Made by a program: the position numbers and the translations under genes. 64,000 nt of DNA from CAMPKL01 sp963817465 (GTDB lineage: Bacteria; Acidobacteriota; Terriglobia; Bryobacterales; UBA6623). A model generated the notes under the pieces. The model was not told the origin of the DNA, made no database searches, and saw only the letters and a program-made list of their open reading frames with translations. Shown in pieces: positions 18,008 through 27,330 of the stretch. The stretch covers positions 474,728 through 538,727 of the forward strand of contig CAWFOP010000007.1 of the NCBI GenBank assembly GCA_963817465.1, written 5' to 3'. The first letter of the stretch is position 1. Each line of letters begins with the position of its first letter.

Positions 18008-19220
18008 ATGTCGGCGTTGACGTTCGAGCAGGCCCGCGAAGTCGTTTTCGACAAGATTCGCGACCTGAGACTCTCCCCCGCGACCGAGAGCGTGTCTCTC
18101 AAAAAAGCCGCCGGACGCATCCTCGGCGAAGACATCCAGGCCGACCGTGACTACCCGCCGTTCGCCCGCGCAGCCCGCGACGGCTTCGCCGTTCGGTCGG
18201 CGGACATCGCATCCCCGCCGGCGACGCTCTCAGTGATCGGCGAAACCCGGGCCGGCGAGCCCTCGCGGTTCAGCGTCGGCGCGGGCCAAGCCGTTGAAAT
18301 CATGACCGGCGCGCCGGGCCCGGAAGGCGCGGATTGCATCGTGATGGTCGAATACTCCCGCCGCGACGGCGATAAGGTCGTCCTCGAACAGAGCCTCGAG
18401 GCTGGGAAGAATTTCGTCGCCCAGGGCAGTGAAGCCAGCCGCCGGGAGCCAGGTCCTCGACGCGCGGCGTTCGCGGCTCGACTACCCGCAGATCGCACTG
18501 CTCGCCGCCGTCGGCCGGTCGACCGTTGACGTGTTCCGTCGCCCGGCCGTCGCGATCCTGTCGACCGGGGATGAAGTCGTCCCGATCGACCGTACGCCCG
18601 AGAGCTTCCAGATCCGCAACTCCAACGCCCACTCGCTCGCAGCGCAAGTTCGCCGCGCGGGCGGCGAGCCGCGCATCCTGCCGATCGCGCCCGACCGGCT
18701 CGACGAGACGCGCACGCTCGTTCAAGAGGGTTTGAAGGCCGACATGTTGCTGCTCTCAGGCGGCGTCTCGATGGGTAAGTACGATCTGGTCGAAGACGTC
18801 TTCGCTGGGCTCGGGGCCCGGATTTACATCACCAAGGTCCTCATCCAGCCCGGCAAGCCGCTGGTGTTCGGCCTTGCCGGCGGCACGCCGTTCTTCGGGC
18901 TGCCGGGGAACCCGATCTCGACGATGGTGACCTTCGAGATCTTCGGCCGCGTCGCGCTCGATCTGCTCGGCGGGCGCCCTAATTCGCCGCTGCCCTTCGT
19001 CCACGCCCGGCTCGGCGAAGACTTCGCGCACAAGCCCGTACTCACCCGATTCCTGCCCGCGCGCCTCAAAGGCGACTACGGGGAAACCCGCGTCGATCCG
19101 GTAAAATGGCAGGGGTCGGGAGATTTAGTCGCCATCGCGCGCGCCAACTGCTACCTGGTCGCCGCGGCCGACCGTGAATCGTGGAAAGCCGGCGACCTCA
19201 TCCCGGTGTTGCCGCACTGA
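18008..19220 (+). CDS. moeA: MoeA, molybdopterin molybdenumtransferase, with one apparent frameshift
   Basis: MoeA inserts molybdate into adenylylated molybdopterin, the last step of molybdenum cofactor synthesis. The first part (from ATG 18008, MSALTFEQAREVVFDKIRDL) contains domain III/I motifs PPFARAARDGFAVRSAD and EIMTGAPGPEGADCIVMVEY; the second part continues in another frame from about 18430 with AILSTGDEVVP, IRNSNAHSLAAQVRRAGGE, LLSGGVSMGKYDLVEDV and FFGLPGNPISTMVTFEIF. One indel around 18425-18450 joins them into a protein of about 404 residues, the usual MoeA length. moaC follows directly, 2 bases after the stop. Confidence 0.9.
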
Positions 19221-19222
19221 CC

Positions 19223-19732
19223 TTGGACAAACTTTCACATTTCGACGACCAAGGCGCCGTGCGCATGGTGGATGTCGGTGAAAAGCCGGCGACCAAGCGA
19301 ACCGCCCGAGCCCAGGCATTCGTAAAGCTCTCTGAGGAGGTCATTCGTCGGCTGCCGGAGAACCCCAAAGGCGACCCGCTCGAAATCGCTCGCATCGCCG
19401 GCATCCAGGGGGCCAAGCGAACCGCCGAGCTCATCCCGCTCTGCCATCCGCTGCCGCTGACGCACGCCGACGTGTCGATCGAGCTCACGGCCGACGGCGC
19501 TCGCATCGTCGCCTCCGCGTCGACCACCGGCCCCACCGGAGTCGAGATGGAAGCGCTGACCGCGGCGGCGACGGCGGCGCTGACGATTTACGACATGTGC
19601 AAGGCGCTCGACAAGTCGATCACGATCACCGACCTGTGCCTGCTCGAGAAGACCGGCGGCAAGAGCGGCGACTTTCGCCGCAACGATGTTCCCGGCGCCG
19701 ACATCTGTACAAAGGTAAGGGAAGCTAAGTAA
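19223..19732 (+). CDS. moaC: MoaC, cyclic pyranopterin monophosphate synthase
   Basis: A 169-residue MoaC, which acts with MoaA to make cyclic pyranopterin monophosphate, the first committed step of molybdenum cofactor synthesis. Family motifs are present: LSHFDDQGAVRMVDVGEK at the N-terminus, AELIPLCHPLPLTH, and GVEMEALTAAATAALTIYDM. The TTG at 19223, 2 bases after the moeA stop, gives an N-terminus that matches family proteins (MDKLSHF...); the longer frame from a GTG at 19181 would lie inside moeA. The close spacing implies coupling with moeA. moaA is not in the window. Confidence 0.93.
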   Translation: MDKLSHFDDQGAVRMVDVGEKPATKRTARAQAFVKLSEEVIRRLPENPKGDPLEIARIAGIQGAKRTAELIPLCHPLPLTHADVSIELTADGARIVASASTTGPTGVEMEALTAAATAALTIYDMCKALDKSITITDLCLLEKTGGKSGDFRRNDVPGADICTKVREAK

Positions 19733-19748
19733 GGGACCAGGAGCCTGC

Positions 19749-20894
19749 ATGCGGAAAACAATCATCTTCGGGGCGCTTTTGCTGCTGCCTCCGCTCTCCG
19801 CACCTTTGGCTCGGGCGCAGAATGATGACGTCGATGAAGTCCTCACCATCGACGACCCGGAGCTGATCACCTTCCGCACCGATACGTCCCTCGTCACCGT
19901 CCCCGTCGTCGTTCGCGGACCCAAGGGCGAATACGTCCACGGCCTCGAGAAGACGGATTTCACTATTTTTGACAACGAGAAGAAGCAGGACATCGTCGAG
20001 TTCGACGTCAGCTTCCAGCCGATCGACATGGTGTTGTGCGTGCAGTCGAGCGATCGCCTCGACGCCGGCATGCTCGACCAGGTTCGCAAGACCGGTGTCG
20101 TGTTCACGCAGATGGTTCTCGGCGAGTTCGGGCAAGCGGCCGTCATCTCCTTTGACAGCCGCATCAAGGTGATGCATGACTTCACCGACGACACCAAGCA
20201 GATCGACAAGGCCCTCGACGCGATCCGTCAAGGCGCGTCGGGCATCCGCGTCAGCGACGCCGTCTACGAAGGCATTCGCATGCTGACGCACCGGCCCGAG
20301 AGCCACAAGCGCGTGATCGTCATCCTTTCGGAAGGGCAGGACAACGGCAGCAGCATCGGCCTCGGCGAGACACTGCGCACCGCGCAACTCTATAACATTC
20401 AGGTCTACCCGATTTACCTGTCGACCATAAAATCCCGGCTCAAGAGTCCCCCGCCCGTCCCAGATCGTCCGTTTCCGCCGGGCATCAGCCCGCTGCCGGC
20501 CGCGCCGGGCTCGGTCAATACTCCAACCACATACCAGCAGAGCCATTTCAACGCGACGCCGAACATGATCCCGCTGATCATCGACCTAGTCGTCGGCGTG
20601 AAGAACCTCGTCTTCAAGGACGCTCTGGCCGCTCTGGCGACCGGCACCGGAGGCGAGAAGTACAAGCCGCTCACCGACGAGGGACTGCAGGAATCGATCG
20701 GCAAAATCGGTGAAGACCTGCACAGTCAGTACCTGCTCACGTATCGCCCCAACAACCTCAACACCAGCGGCATCTTCCACCGCATCGAAGTCACGGTCCC
20801 CTACGACCGCGCCGAGGTTCGCGCCCGTCCCGGCTACTTCTTCGGCCCCCGGCCGGTGACCGAGGGAGAACCGGTGGAAGTGGATCCGCAGTAG
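19749..20894 (+). CDS. VWFA-related protein of acidobacterial type, exported
   Basis: The 381-residue product has a signal peptide (IIFGALLLLPPLSAPLARA), a short domain with FRTDTSLVTVPVVVRGPKGE and VHGLEKTDFTIFDNEKKQDI, which is diagnostic of the acidobacterial VWFA-related family, and a VWA-like fold. The metal site is degenerate: the usual LDTSGSM-type motif is replaced by VLCVQSSDRLDAG. The C-terminal segment (LTYRPNN, FHRIEV, RAEVRARPGYFFGP) is typical of the family's tail. It is 16 bases after moaC but probably unrelated in function. Many paralogues occur in Acidobacteriota and their role is unknown. Confidence 0.9.
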   Translation: MRKTIIFGALLLLPPLSAPLARAQNDDVDEVLTIDDPELITFRTDTSLVTVPVVVRGPKGEYVHGLEKTDFTIFDNEKKQDIVEFDVSFQPIDMVLCVQSSDRLDAGMLDQVRKTGVVFTQMVLGEFGQAAVISFDSRIKVMHDFTDDTKQIDKALDAIRQGASGIRVSDAVYEGIRMLTHRPESHKRVIVILSEGQDNGSSIGLGETLRTAQLYNIQVYPIYLSTIKSRLKSPPPVPDRPFPPGISPLPAAPGSVNTPTTYQQSHFNATPNMIPLIIDLVVGVKNLVFKDALAALATGTGGEKYKPLTDEGLQESIGKIGEDLHSQYLLTYRPNNLNTSGIFHRIEVTVPYDRAEVRARPGYFFGPRPVTEGEPVEVDPQ

Positions 20895-21015
20895 CAACTG
20901 CCGACCGCGGATTGGCGGCACGCGGGGACGGTCTACACGCCGGTTTAGCGTTGTGCCAGGTTCGGGCTTCATGGGACAGTCCCTCTCGACAGTCAGAGGC
21001 CCTTGGTTCACCCGA

Positions 21016-21036
21016 CCTTGTCCCTTGTCCCTTGTC
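21016..21036. repeat. Three tandem copies of a 7-bp unit (CCTTGTC)
   Basis: CCTTGTC occurs three times head to tail, followed by CCTAT, in the intergenic space about 35 bases before the start of the phosphohexomutase gene. It may be a slippage-prone microsatellite that alters promoter or leader spacing. No further function can be seen. Confidence 0.7.
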
Positions 21037-21070
21037 CCTATACCATGTTCGTTTCGACCCGGAGGTACAC

Positions 21071-23311
21071 TTGCCCGCCTCGACGCAGACGCTCCTAGAC
21101 AAAGCCCGCGCCGGCTTCGCCGCCATCGACCTGGACGATTCGCTCAAGCACAGGGCGCTCGAGAGCCTTGAAGACTGGCTGGAAAGCAACAAGTTCGCCG
21201 GCCTGCTCGATGACGGCGACTACCGCCCGCTGCTCGCGGCGCTGATCGACCGCGAGAAGTGGGAATTCCTTCTCGACAGCTTCTACCAAGTCATCCCCTT
21301 CGGCACCGGCGGCCGCCGCGGCCCGGTCGGCATCGGCCCCAATCGCATTAATCCCTACACCGTCGGGTCCTCCATTCAGGGCCACGTCGAATACCTCCGC
21401 AAACTGCTGCCGGACGCCGACCAGCTCAAGGTTGTCGTCGCCTACGACGTGCGCAAGTTCGAAGATCTGCGCGGCGTCTATCCCGAAGACGCGCCCAACC
21501 CGCTGATGGGCCTGACCTCGAAGGACCTGGCGCAAATCGCCGCCGCCGTCTATTGCAAGGCCGGCGTCCAGGTCTACATGCTGCCGGACGAGCCGCCCGA
21601 CTACATCTCGACGCCCGAGCTGTCGTTCCTGATTCGGCGCTACGGGGCGCACGGCGGACTCAACATGTCCGCGTCGCACAACCACCCCGACGACAACGGC
21701 GGCAAATTCTACAACGCCGAGGGCGGCCAAGAGATCCCGCCCAATGACGAGAAGATGGTCGAGATCGTCGAGACCATCGTCGACGTCGACTCCATGCCCT
21801 ATGCTGACGCCCGTGCCTCGGGCCTCATCCGCGACATCACCGCCGCCGATCGCCAAGACTACATCGATCTCAACCTCAGCCTGCGCATGAAGTCCGAGCC
21901 CGGCAAGGCCAAGATCGTCTTCACCGGGCTCCACGGCACCGGCGTCAACACCGTCGGCCGCTGCCTGCAAGAGATGGGATTCGAGCTGGGCAAACAGTAC
22001 TTCGAGGTCCCTGAGCAGCGCGAATTTCGCGGCGACTTCGCCAGCGTCAAGTTTCGCAGCCCCAACCCGGAAGTGCCCGAATCGCTCGACCTGGCCATCA
22101 AGCGCGCGGCCGAAGTCGGCGCCGACCTCGTGCTCGCCACCGACCCTGACGCCGACCGCCTCGGGGGCGCCTCGCGCCACGGCTCGAAGTACATCTTCCT
22201 CAACGGCAACGAGTTCGCCGTCGTCCTCACGCGCTACCGCCTTTCGGAGCTCAAAACAGCCGGCAAACTTCCGGAAAAGCCGCTGGTCATCAAGACGCAG
22301 GTCACCACCGAGCTCATCACTCGCATCACCGAAGCCTACGGGGGCCGCGTGATCGGCGACCTGCTCGTCGGCTTCAAGTACATCGGCGACATCCTCTATC
22401 GCCTCGAAAAGGAAGGCCGCTTCCAAGACGTCGAAGCCTCGCTCGACGACTTTATCCTCGGCACTGAAGAGAGCCACGGCCTGCTGCTCACGCCCGAAAT
22501 TCGCGATAAAGACGCCGCCGGCGCCGCCGTCGTCCTAGCCGAGCTCGCCTCGGACTTGATCGAAGACGGCAAGACCGTTTACGACTACCTGATCGACACC
22601 TACAAGCGCTACGGCTACCACCGCAACTTCCTGCGCTCGACCATCATGCAAGGCGCGGCGGGCGCGGCCGCCATTCGCAAGATTCAGCAAACACTTCGCG
22701 ACAACCCGCCGACCGTCGATCGGCGACTCACCGCGTCGAGGGCGTCACCGACTACTGGGACGAGAAGGAGTTCGGCCCTTTCGTCAGCGAAACCGACCGC
22801 AGCAGCCGCAATCTGATCACCTACCACCTGGAAGGCGGCATCAAGGCGACGATCCGTCCCTCGGGCACCGAGCCAAAGAACAAGATCTATATCGAGATGG
22901 CGTCGGAGCCGCTGGGCGCCGCCGCGACCGACGAAGAGTTCGCCGCCAAGAAGCGCGAGGTCGACGGTCAGGTGCTCGACTTCTCGAATGCATTTTTGAA
23001 GATGATGCTGTCGTTGGTCGGCATCGAATTGCCCGACTATGCGCTCGAAATCTCCGACCTGGTGTCGATCGACAACAAGCGCCGCTTCGCCGAGGAATTC
23101 CTGCCGCGCTTCCAAAAGAAAGCCGAGCGACATGCTGTTCGGGCGCAGTTCGGAAGAAGAAGTCAATGAGTGGATCGACAAGCAGCTCAAGCCCTACGGC
23201 TCCGACGCACGCCTACTGGTCGACAAAGCCTTTCGCGCGTACATCGAGCAAGCCAGAACCGACAAATCCGTAGACGCAGCAGCCCTAACGTTCATGGACC
23301 GAATCTTCTAG
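21071..23311 (+). CDS. Phosphoglucomutase/phosphomannomutase family protein with two compensating frameshifts
   Basis: An alpha-D-phosphohexomutase. Catalytic serine loop SASHNHPDDNGGKF, metal-binding loop DPDADRLG, sugar loop GTEESHG and phosphate-binding loop RPSGTEPKNKIY are all present in the correct order. The TTG start at 21071 follows GGAGG at 5 bases. The frame is lost near 22715 and resumes in frame +1 through the phosphate loop, then returns to the first frame near 23130 for the last 55 residues (FGRSSEEEVNEWIDKQLKPY to the end). The 2241-base span is a multiple of three, as expected for two opposite indels, giving about 746 residues. The protein is longer than typical mutases (450-580 residues), with N- and C-terminal extensions. 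Confidence 0.85.
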
Positions 23312-23319
23312 CCTAGCGT

Positions 23320-23694
23320 TCACCGCTCACTTGCCTGGCCGAGCCGTCGACAAAAGTCATCCGCATCAAACCGGTCCCATCCGGCGATCGGGTAAATGGC
23401 AGCGATCTCGAAGACGATGTCGTCCAACTGCGCGCCGCGCTGCCAGGAGCTCAGAAGGCCCTGGTCCGCCAACAGATCGATCAGCGTGCTCCGGGCCCAC
23501 AGCGCGATCACGTCCGCTTGCGGGCTGCAAGCCTGTGCGAATACGTTTACGCTAATTCCCGCCCCAGGATGCTGATCCCGCATGAGTTCCCAAACGATTC
23601 GGAGATCGCCGAAGCTGACAGCCGGAATCGGCTCATTCGAGGTAAGCGCCGAAAAATCCATGCCTCTACGACGGAATTCTACAGCGCTCAGCAT
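23320..23694 (-). CDS. Hypothetical small protein
   Basis: A 124-residue open frame with ordinary amino-acid composition (segments such as GDLRIVWELMRDQHPGAGIS and LDDIVFEIAAIYPIAGWDRF). I do not recognise a family. It is convergent with the mutase gene, ending 8 bases from its stop. A further open stretch in the same frame lies upstream (to about 23800) behind a TGA near 23720, so the real gene may be longer and broken. Evidence for coding is moderate only. Confidence 0.4.
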   Translation of the reverse strand: MLSAVEFRRRGMDFSALTSNEPIPAVSFGDLRIVWELMRDQHPGAGISVNVFAQACSPQADVIALWARSTLIDLLADQGLLSSWQRGAQLDDIVFEIAAIYPIAGWDRFDADDFCRRLGQASER

Positions 23695-23954
23695 CAGCCC
23701 AGTGACCGTTCACTGTTCGCCGCTCTCTTGTCCCGCGTGTACTACGCTGATCCCATTCAACAGCGGGCTAGCCGCCGCTCTCGTGCTGTCCACGACAACC
23801 TTGGGTCAGCAAAGCGGGGCTGCTCGCCGCGTGCGGCTGTGATGAAAGCAGGCAGATCTGTACAAACAGCCTTAGATCGCAAGAGCCGGCGAAAGGCTCG
23901 CCCCCTTCTCACTGTTGCGAAGCTGTGCTAGCTTGATCCCAACGAGGAATTCCC

Positions 23955-25064
23955 CTGCTGCGCCTGCTCCCGCTCTTGCTTGCGTGCTCGCTGCTGCTGC
24001 CGGCGGCCGATGTCGGAGCGCCCGGCGAGCCTCGGCTGGAGCCTCTGAGCGGGCATCCGCCGCATCCCGCCGATAATCCGCCGACCCCGGAAAAGATCGC
24101 GCTTGGCAAGGAAATCTTCTTCGACACCGCGCTATCCGGCGGCTTCCGGCGTAGTTGTTCGACGTGCCACAAGCCGGAACTCTATTTCACCGACGGCTTC
24201 TCGCGCGCCTGGGGATTGAACGAGAGCGAGCTGCGGCGCAAGACGCCCAACCTGCTCAATGTCGGCTGGCAGCGTTCGATGTTTTTCGACGCGCGGGTCG
24301 ATACTCTCGAACAGCAGGTCGCCAAACCGCTGGAGAATCAGAACGAGCTCGACCTCGATCCGGCCGAGGCGGCCAAGCGCCTGGCTGACGACCCGTATTA
24401 CCAACGGGCGTTCGCAAAGGCTTTTCCTGGCGAGGAGATTACGTTCGATCTGGTCGCGAAGGCGATCGCGTCGTATGAGCGCACGTTGGTTTCATACGAC
24501 AGCGACCTGGACCGCTACTTGCTAGGCGATGAGTCGGCGCTGAGTCCCGAAGCCAAACGCGGGATGGAGCTGTTCACGGGTAAGGCGGGCTGCATCCGCT
24601 GCCACAATGGGCCGCTGCTCACCGATCACCAGCGTCACTACACCGGCGTCCCGGAGATGGCCGGCGACAACAAGCCCGGCACGAAGTACAAGACGCAGAG
24701 CTTGCGCGACGTGATGCGCCGCTACTCGTACATGCACAACGGCAAGATGCTGAAGATCGAAGACGTCTTCGATCACTACTCGCAGGGCGGCAGTGCGCCC
24801 GAGGGCTTGAAGGCCGAGATCGAGCCCGTCGATCTGACCGCGGAAGACCGCGAGGCGCTCAAGTCGTTCCTGCTTGCGTTGAACGGGCGGGTGACGGAGT
24901 TGCTCGACACTTCGCCAGCGGGCACGGACTTCTTCAACATTCGCCGGGGAGAAAAGACGAGCGCGCCGAGCGGGCCTGTGCAGGACCCGAATTACGTTCC
25001 GAAGCAGCGGTCCGAAGGCCCAGTCCAAGACCCCAACTACGTCCCCAAGCGACGCCCCCAATAG
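23955..25064 (+). CDS. Di-haem cytochrome c peroxidase / MauG family protein
   Basis: Exported di-haem protein: two haem-binding motifs CSTCH and CIRCH, with LGKEIFFDTALS and LDRYLLGDESALSPEAKRGM between and before them, as in bacterial cytochrome c peroxidases that reduce hydrogen peroxide in the periplasm. No ATG/GTG/TTG follows the Shine-Dalgarno-like GAGGA at 23944; a CTG at 23955 is at the right distance and gives the signal peptide (LLRLLPLLLACSLLLPAADV), while the first standard start, TTG 23976, has no binding site. The C-terminus carries a duplicated PVQDPNYVPK motif. It could equally be a MauG-like oxidase, since the two families share these motifs. Confidence 0.85.
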   Translation: MLRLLPLLLACSLLLPAADVGAPGEPRLEPLSGHPPHPADNPPTPEKIALGKEIFFDTALSGGFRRSCSTCHKPELYFTDGFSRAWGLNESELRRKTPNLLNVGWQRSMFFDARVDTLEQQVAKPLENQNELDLDPAEAAKRLADDPYYQRAFAKAFPGEEITFDLVAKAIASYERTLVSYDSDLDRYLLGDESALSPEAKRGMELFTGKAGCIRCHNGPLLTDHQRHYTGVPEMAGDNKPGTKYKTQSLRDVMRRYSYMHNGKMLKIEDVFDHYSQGGSAPEGLKAEIEPVDLTAEDREALKSFLLALNGRVTELLDTSPAGTDFFNIRRGEKTSAPSGPVQDPNYVPKQRSEGPVQDPNYVPKRRPQ

Positions 25065-25091
25065 CGTCAAGCTCGGCTAAACTACCCGGCA

Positions 25092-25976
25092 ATGCGAAAC
25101 CTGCTCCTCGCGGCGGCGCTGGCCGTCTGCGCGCTTCGCGCTCAACCGGCGATTCCTCCGAGTCCGATCGTCAGCGAGGACATCGAATACGCCGCGACGC
25201 CGGAGAGGAAGCTGACCCTCGACGTCTATCGCTCGAAGCGGCCGCGAGCTGCCCAGCTTCCGCTGGTCGTGTGGATCCACGGCGGCGGCTGGCTCAACGG
25301 CTCGAAGGACAACCCGCGCCAAGTGCTCGGGCTGATTGAGCGGGGATACGTCGTCGCCAGCATCAACTACCGCCTAAGCGGCGATGCGATCTTCCCGGCG
25401 CAGATCCACGATTGCAAGGCGGCGATCCGCTGGCTGCGGGCTCATGCCGGCGAGTACGGCATCGACCCGCGGCGCGTCGGCGTCGCGGGGTCGTCGGCGG
25501 GCGGACACTTGGTCGCACTGCTGGGGACGTCGGGCGGCGTGAAAGACTTGGAAGGAACGGTGGGCGGGAATCTGGATCAGTCGAGCCGGGTGCAAGCGGT
25601 CGCAGATCTGTTCGGTCCGACCGATTTTGTCCAGATGGACGCGCATTCGATCAGCGAACGCATCGTACATGACTCGCCGGGCTCGCCGGAATCTCTGCTG
25701 ATCGGCGCGCCGATCCAGGAGAACAAGGACAAGGTCGCGCGAGCGAACCCGATCACCTACGTGACGCCCGACGATCCGCCGTTCTTGATCATCCACGGGG
25801 ACAAGGACCCGCTGGTGCCCTTCAATCAGAGCGAGCTGCTGCTCGCGGCGCTGCGGATGGCGGGCGTCAAGTCGAGCCTGCACAAGGTGGTAGGCGGGAT
25901 GCACGGCCAAGGCGGCGAGTTCGGCACGAAGCCGCTGTTCGAGCGCATCGCCAAGTTCTTCGACGATAATCTGTAA
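25092..25976 (+). CDS. Exported alpha/beta hydrolase (carboxylesterase, BD-FAE/HSL-like)
   Basis: The 294-residue product has a signal peptide (LLLAAALAVCALRAQPA) and an alpha/beta-hydrolase fold: oxyanion motif WIHGGGW, nucleophile elbow GSSAGG, acid in HGDKDPLVPF and catalytic His in GGMHGQGG. The order and spacing match periplasmic esterases of the acetyl-xylan/feruloyl type often annotated as BD-FAE. The substrate is unknown; the surrounding sulfatase, sialate O-acetylesterase and sugar-acid genes would fit a role in deacylating polysaccharides. It starts 27 bases after the peroxidase stop and may be cotranscribed with it. Confidence 0.88.
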   Translation: MRNLLLAAALAVCALRAQPAIPPSPIVSEDIEYAATPERKLTLDVYRSKRPRAAQLPLVVWIHGGGWLNGSKDNPRQVLGLIERGYVVASINYRLSGDAIFPAQIHDCKAAIRWLRAHAGEYGIDPRRVGVAGSSAGGHLVALLGTSGGVKDLEGTVGGNLDQSSRVQAVADLFGPTDFVQMDAHSISERIVHDSPGSPESLLIGAPIQENKDKVARANPITYVTPDDPPFLIIHGDKDPLVPFNQSELLLAALRMAGVKSSLHKVVGGMHGQGGEFGTKPLFERIAKFFDDNL

Positions 25977-25991
25977 GCAGCAGAGCGTGCC

Positions 25992-26288
25992 ATGCCTCAA
26001 ATCGCAATCCCAGCCAAACCGATCGAAGAGTTTTGCCGCAAGCATGCTATCCGGAGACTTTCCCTTTTCGGCTCAGCTCTGCGGGAAGATTTCTCCGCCG
26101 ACAGCGATATCGACGTTCTCGTGGAATACGAACCGGGACGAGTACCGGGGCTTGCGTTTTTTTCGCAGCAAGAAGAACTCTCGAGAATTCTCGGTCGTCA
26201 AGTCGACCTCAACACCCTGGAAGACTTGAGCCCGGCATTGCGCGAGCGAGTGATGAAGGAGTCCGAGCCCTACTATGTCGCGGCGTGA
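25992..26288 (+). CDS. mntA: MNT-domain nucleotidyltransferase (antitoxin of a HEPN-MNT pair)
   Basis: A 98-residue minimal nucleotidyltransferase: SLFGSALREDFSADSDIDVL contains the GSx10DxD signature with the two catalytic Asp residues. In MntA-HepT systems this enzyme AMPylates the HEPN RNase toxin next to a conserved tyrosine and so neutralises it. The gene overlaps the HEPN gene by 14 bases, the usual layout. The start ATG at 25992 is 15 bases after the esterase stop. Confidence 0.92.
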   Translation: MPQIAIPAKPIEEFCRKHAIRRLSLFGSALREDFSADSDIDVLVEYEPGRVPGLAFFSQQEELSRILGRQVDLNTLEDLSPALRERVMKESEPYYVAA

Positions 26289-26616
26289 TCCGCGACTCGC
26301 ACTGACGCAGATGTTGGAGCACGCCCACGAGGCGATCCAGCTCGCCGGAATGACCGACCGAGAAGGTCTAAAACGGGACCGCACGCTCAACCTAGCCTTG
26401 CTGCGACTGCTTGAAGTGATCGGCGAAGCCGCGACTAGAGTGCCTGCGGAGACCAGAGCCGCAATTCCCGGCGTACCTTGGCCCGAAGTCGTCGCGCTGC
26501 GCAATCGCCTGATTCACGGATACGACGACATCAATCTCGACATGGTCTGGCGAATCCTGACGGATGACTTGCCGGATTTGGTTCAAACGCTAGAGGCGGC
26601 GCTCGAAGAGCGGTAA
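26275..26616 (+). CDS. hepT: HEPN (DUF86) RNase toxin, HepT-like
   Basis: A 113-residue HEPN-domain protein of the DUF86 type. The RNase motif Rx4-6H is present as RNRLIHGYD near residues 80-88, including the trailing GYD tyrosine that is the known AMPylation site in this family. An N-terminal four-helix pattern (LTQMLEHAHEAIQLAG, LALLRLLEVIGEAA) fits. Together with the upstream MNT gene it forms a toxin-antitoxin module that may serve in phage defence or plasmid-like stabilisation. Confidence 0.92.
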   Translation: MSRRDPRLALTQMLEHAHEAIQLAGMTDREGLKRDRTLNLALLRLLEVIGEAATRVPAETRAAIPGVPWPEVVALRNRLIHGYDDINLDMVWRILTDDLPDLVQTLEAALEER

Positions 26617-27216
26617 CTACTGGATCGTGCTGGCGCCTTCGACGCCCATCGGGCCGGTCGTGATGTTGCGGTTGACGTGGCGGTCGAGGTTGATCACGTA
26701 GGTCTCGGGCGCCGCCAGCAGGTGGGGCGAGTGGGTCGCCGCGATGATGCGGAAGTTCTTCTGATCGACTAACTCTTTTAGCATCTTCAAGATGCGGCGC
26801 TGATTGCTTTGCGACAGCGCCATCTCGGGCTCGTCGAGCAGCAGCACCGAGCCGTCGGGGAGCGCGGGAAACGTCTCCCGAAACAGTGACAGCATGACTT
26901 GCCCGTGGCTGGCCGTGGTGATGAACTGCTTCATCTGCGGGTCGTCATCGAATAGATCCGGGTTGTTGCGGGGGTTATGCTGCTCGGCGTCGAACAGCAG
27001 AATCTTGCCGATCTGCTTGCCTTGCAGATCGAGCTTGTAGGCAAAGCCCTCGGGCTGCTCGTCCCGCATGGCCATATAGATCGCCTGCAGCAGCGTCGAT
27101 TTTCCGGAGCCGTTCTCGCCTTCGAGCATGATCAGCGGATGCGACAAATCCACGATCATCGGCATGTGAAAATTGAGCCCGACGAAGACGGGGTGGGCCA
27201 GAACTTTCAGGTACAT
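26617..27216 (-). CDS. Small ABC/SMC-type AAA ATPase (OLD/RecF-like)
   Basis: A 199-residue ATP-binding protein: Walker A GENGSGKST, a signature-like LSQSNQRR, Walker B VLLLDEPE and the H-loop AATHSPHLL. The order is that of ABC-ATPase domains as found in RecF, OLD-family and other AAA_15/AAA_21 proteins, with no membrane segment. It ends directly against the hepT stop (convergent, no gap). Similar stand-alone ATPases occur in defence islands, but also as housekeeping proteins, so its role is open. Confidence 0.8.
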   Translation of the reverse strand: MYLKVLAHPVFVGLNFHMPMIVDLSHPLIMLEGENGSGKSTLLQAIYMAMRDEQPEGFAYKLDLQGKQIGKILLFDAEQHNPRNNPDLFDDDPQMKQFITTASHGQVMLSLFRETFPALPDGSVLLLDEPEMALSQSNQRRILKMLKELVDQKNFRIIAATHSPHLLAAPETYVINLDRHVNRNITTGPMGVEGASTIQ

Positions 27217-27330
27217 AAGCGCAAGCCCACAGAATAGCAGCGCCAGGACTGGCGCTCAGGCGGCCTTGCGCCCGATGGCGCAGACGGTCGGGACCGCACC
27301 GAATTCAGCCCGCTCTAGCGCCACATCCGC

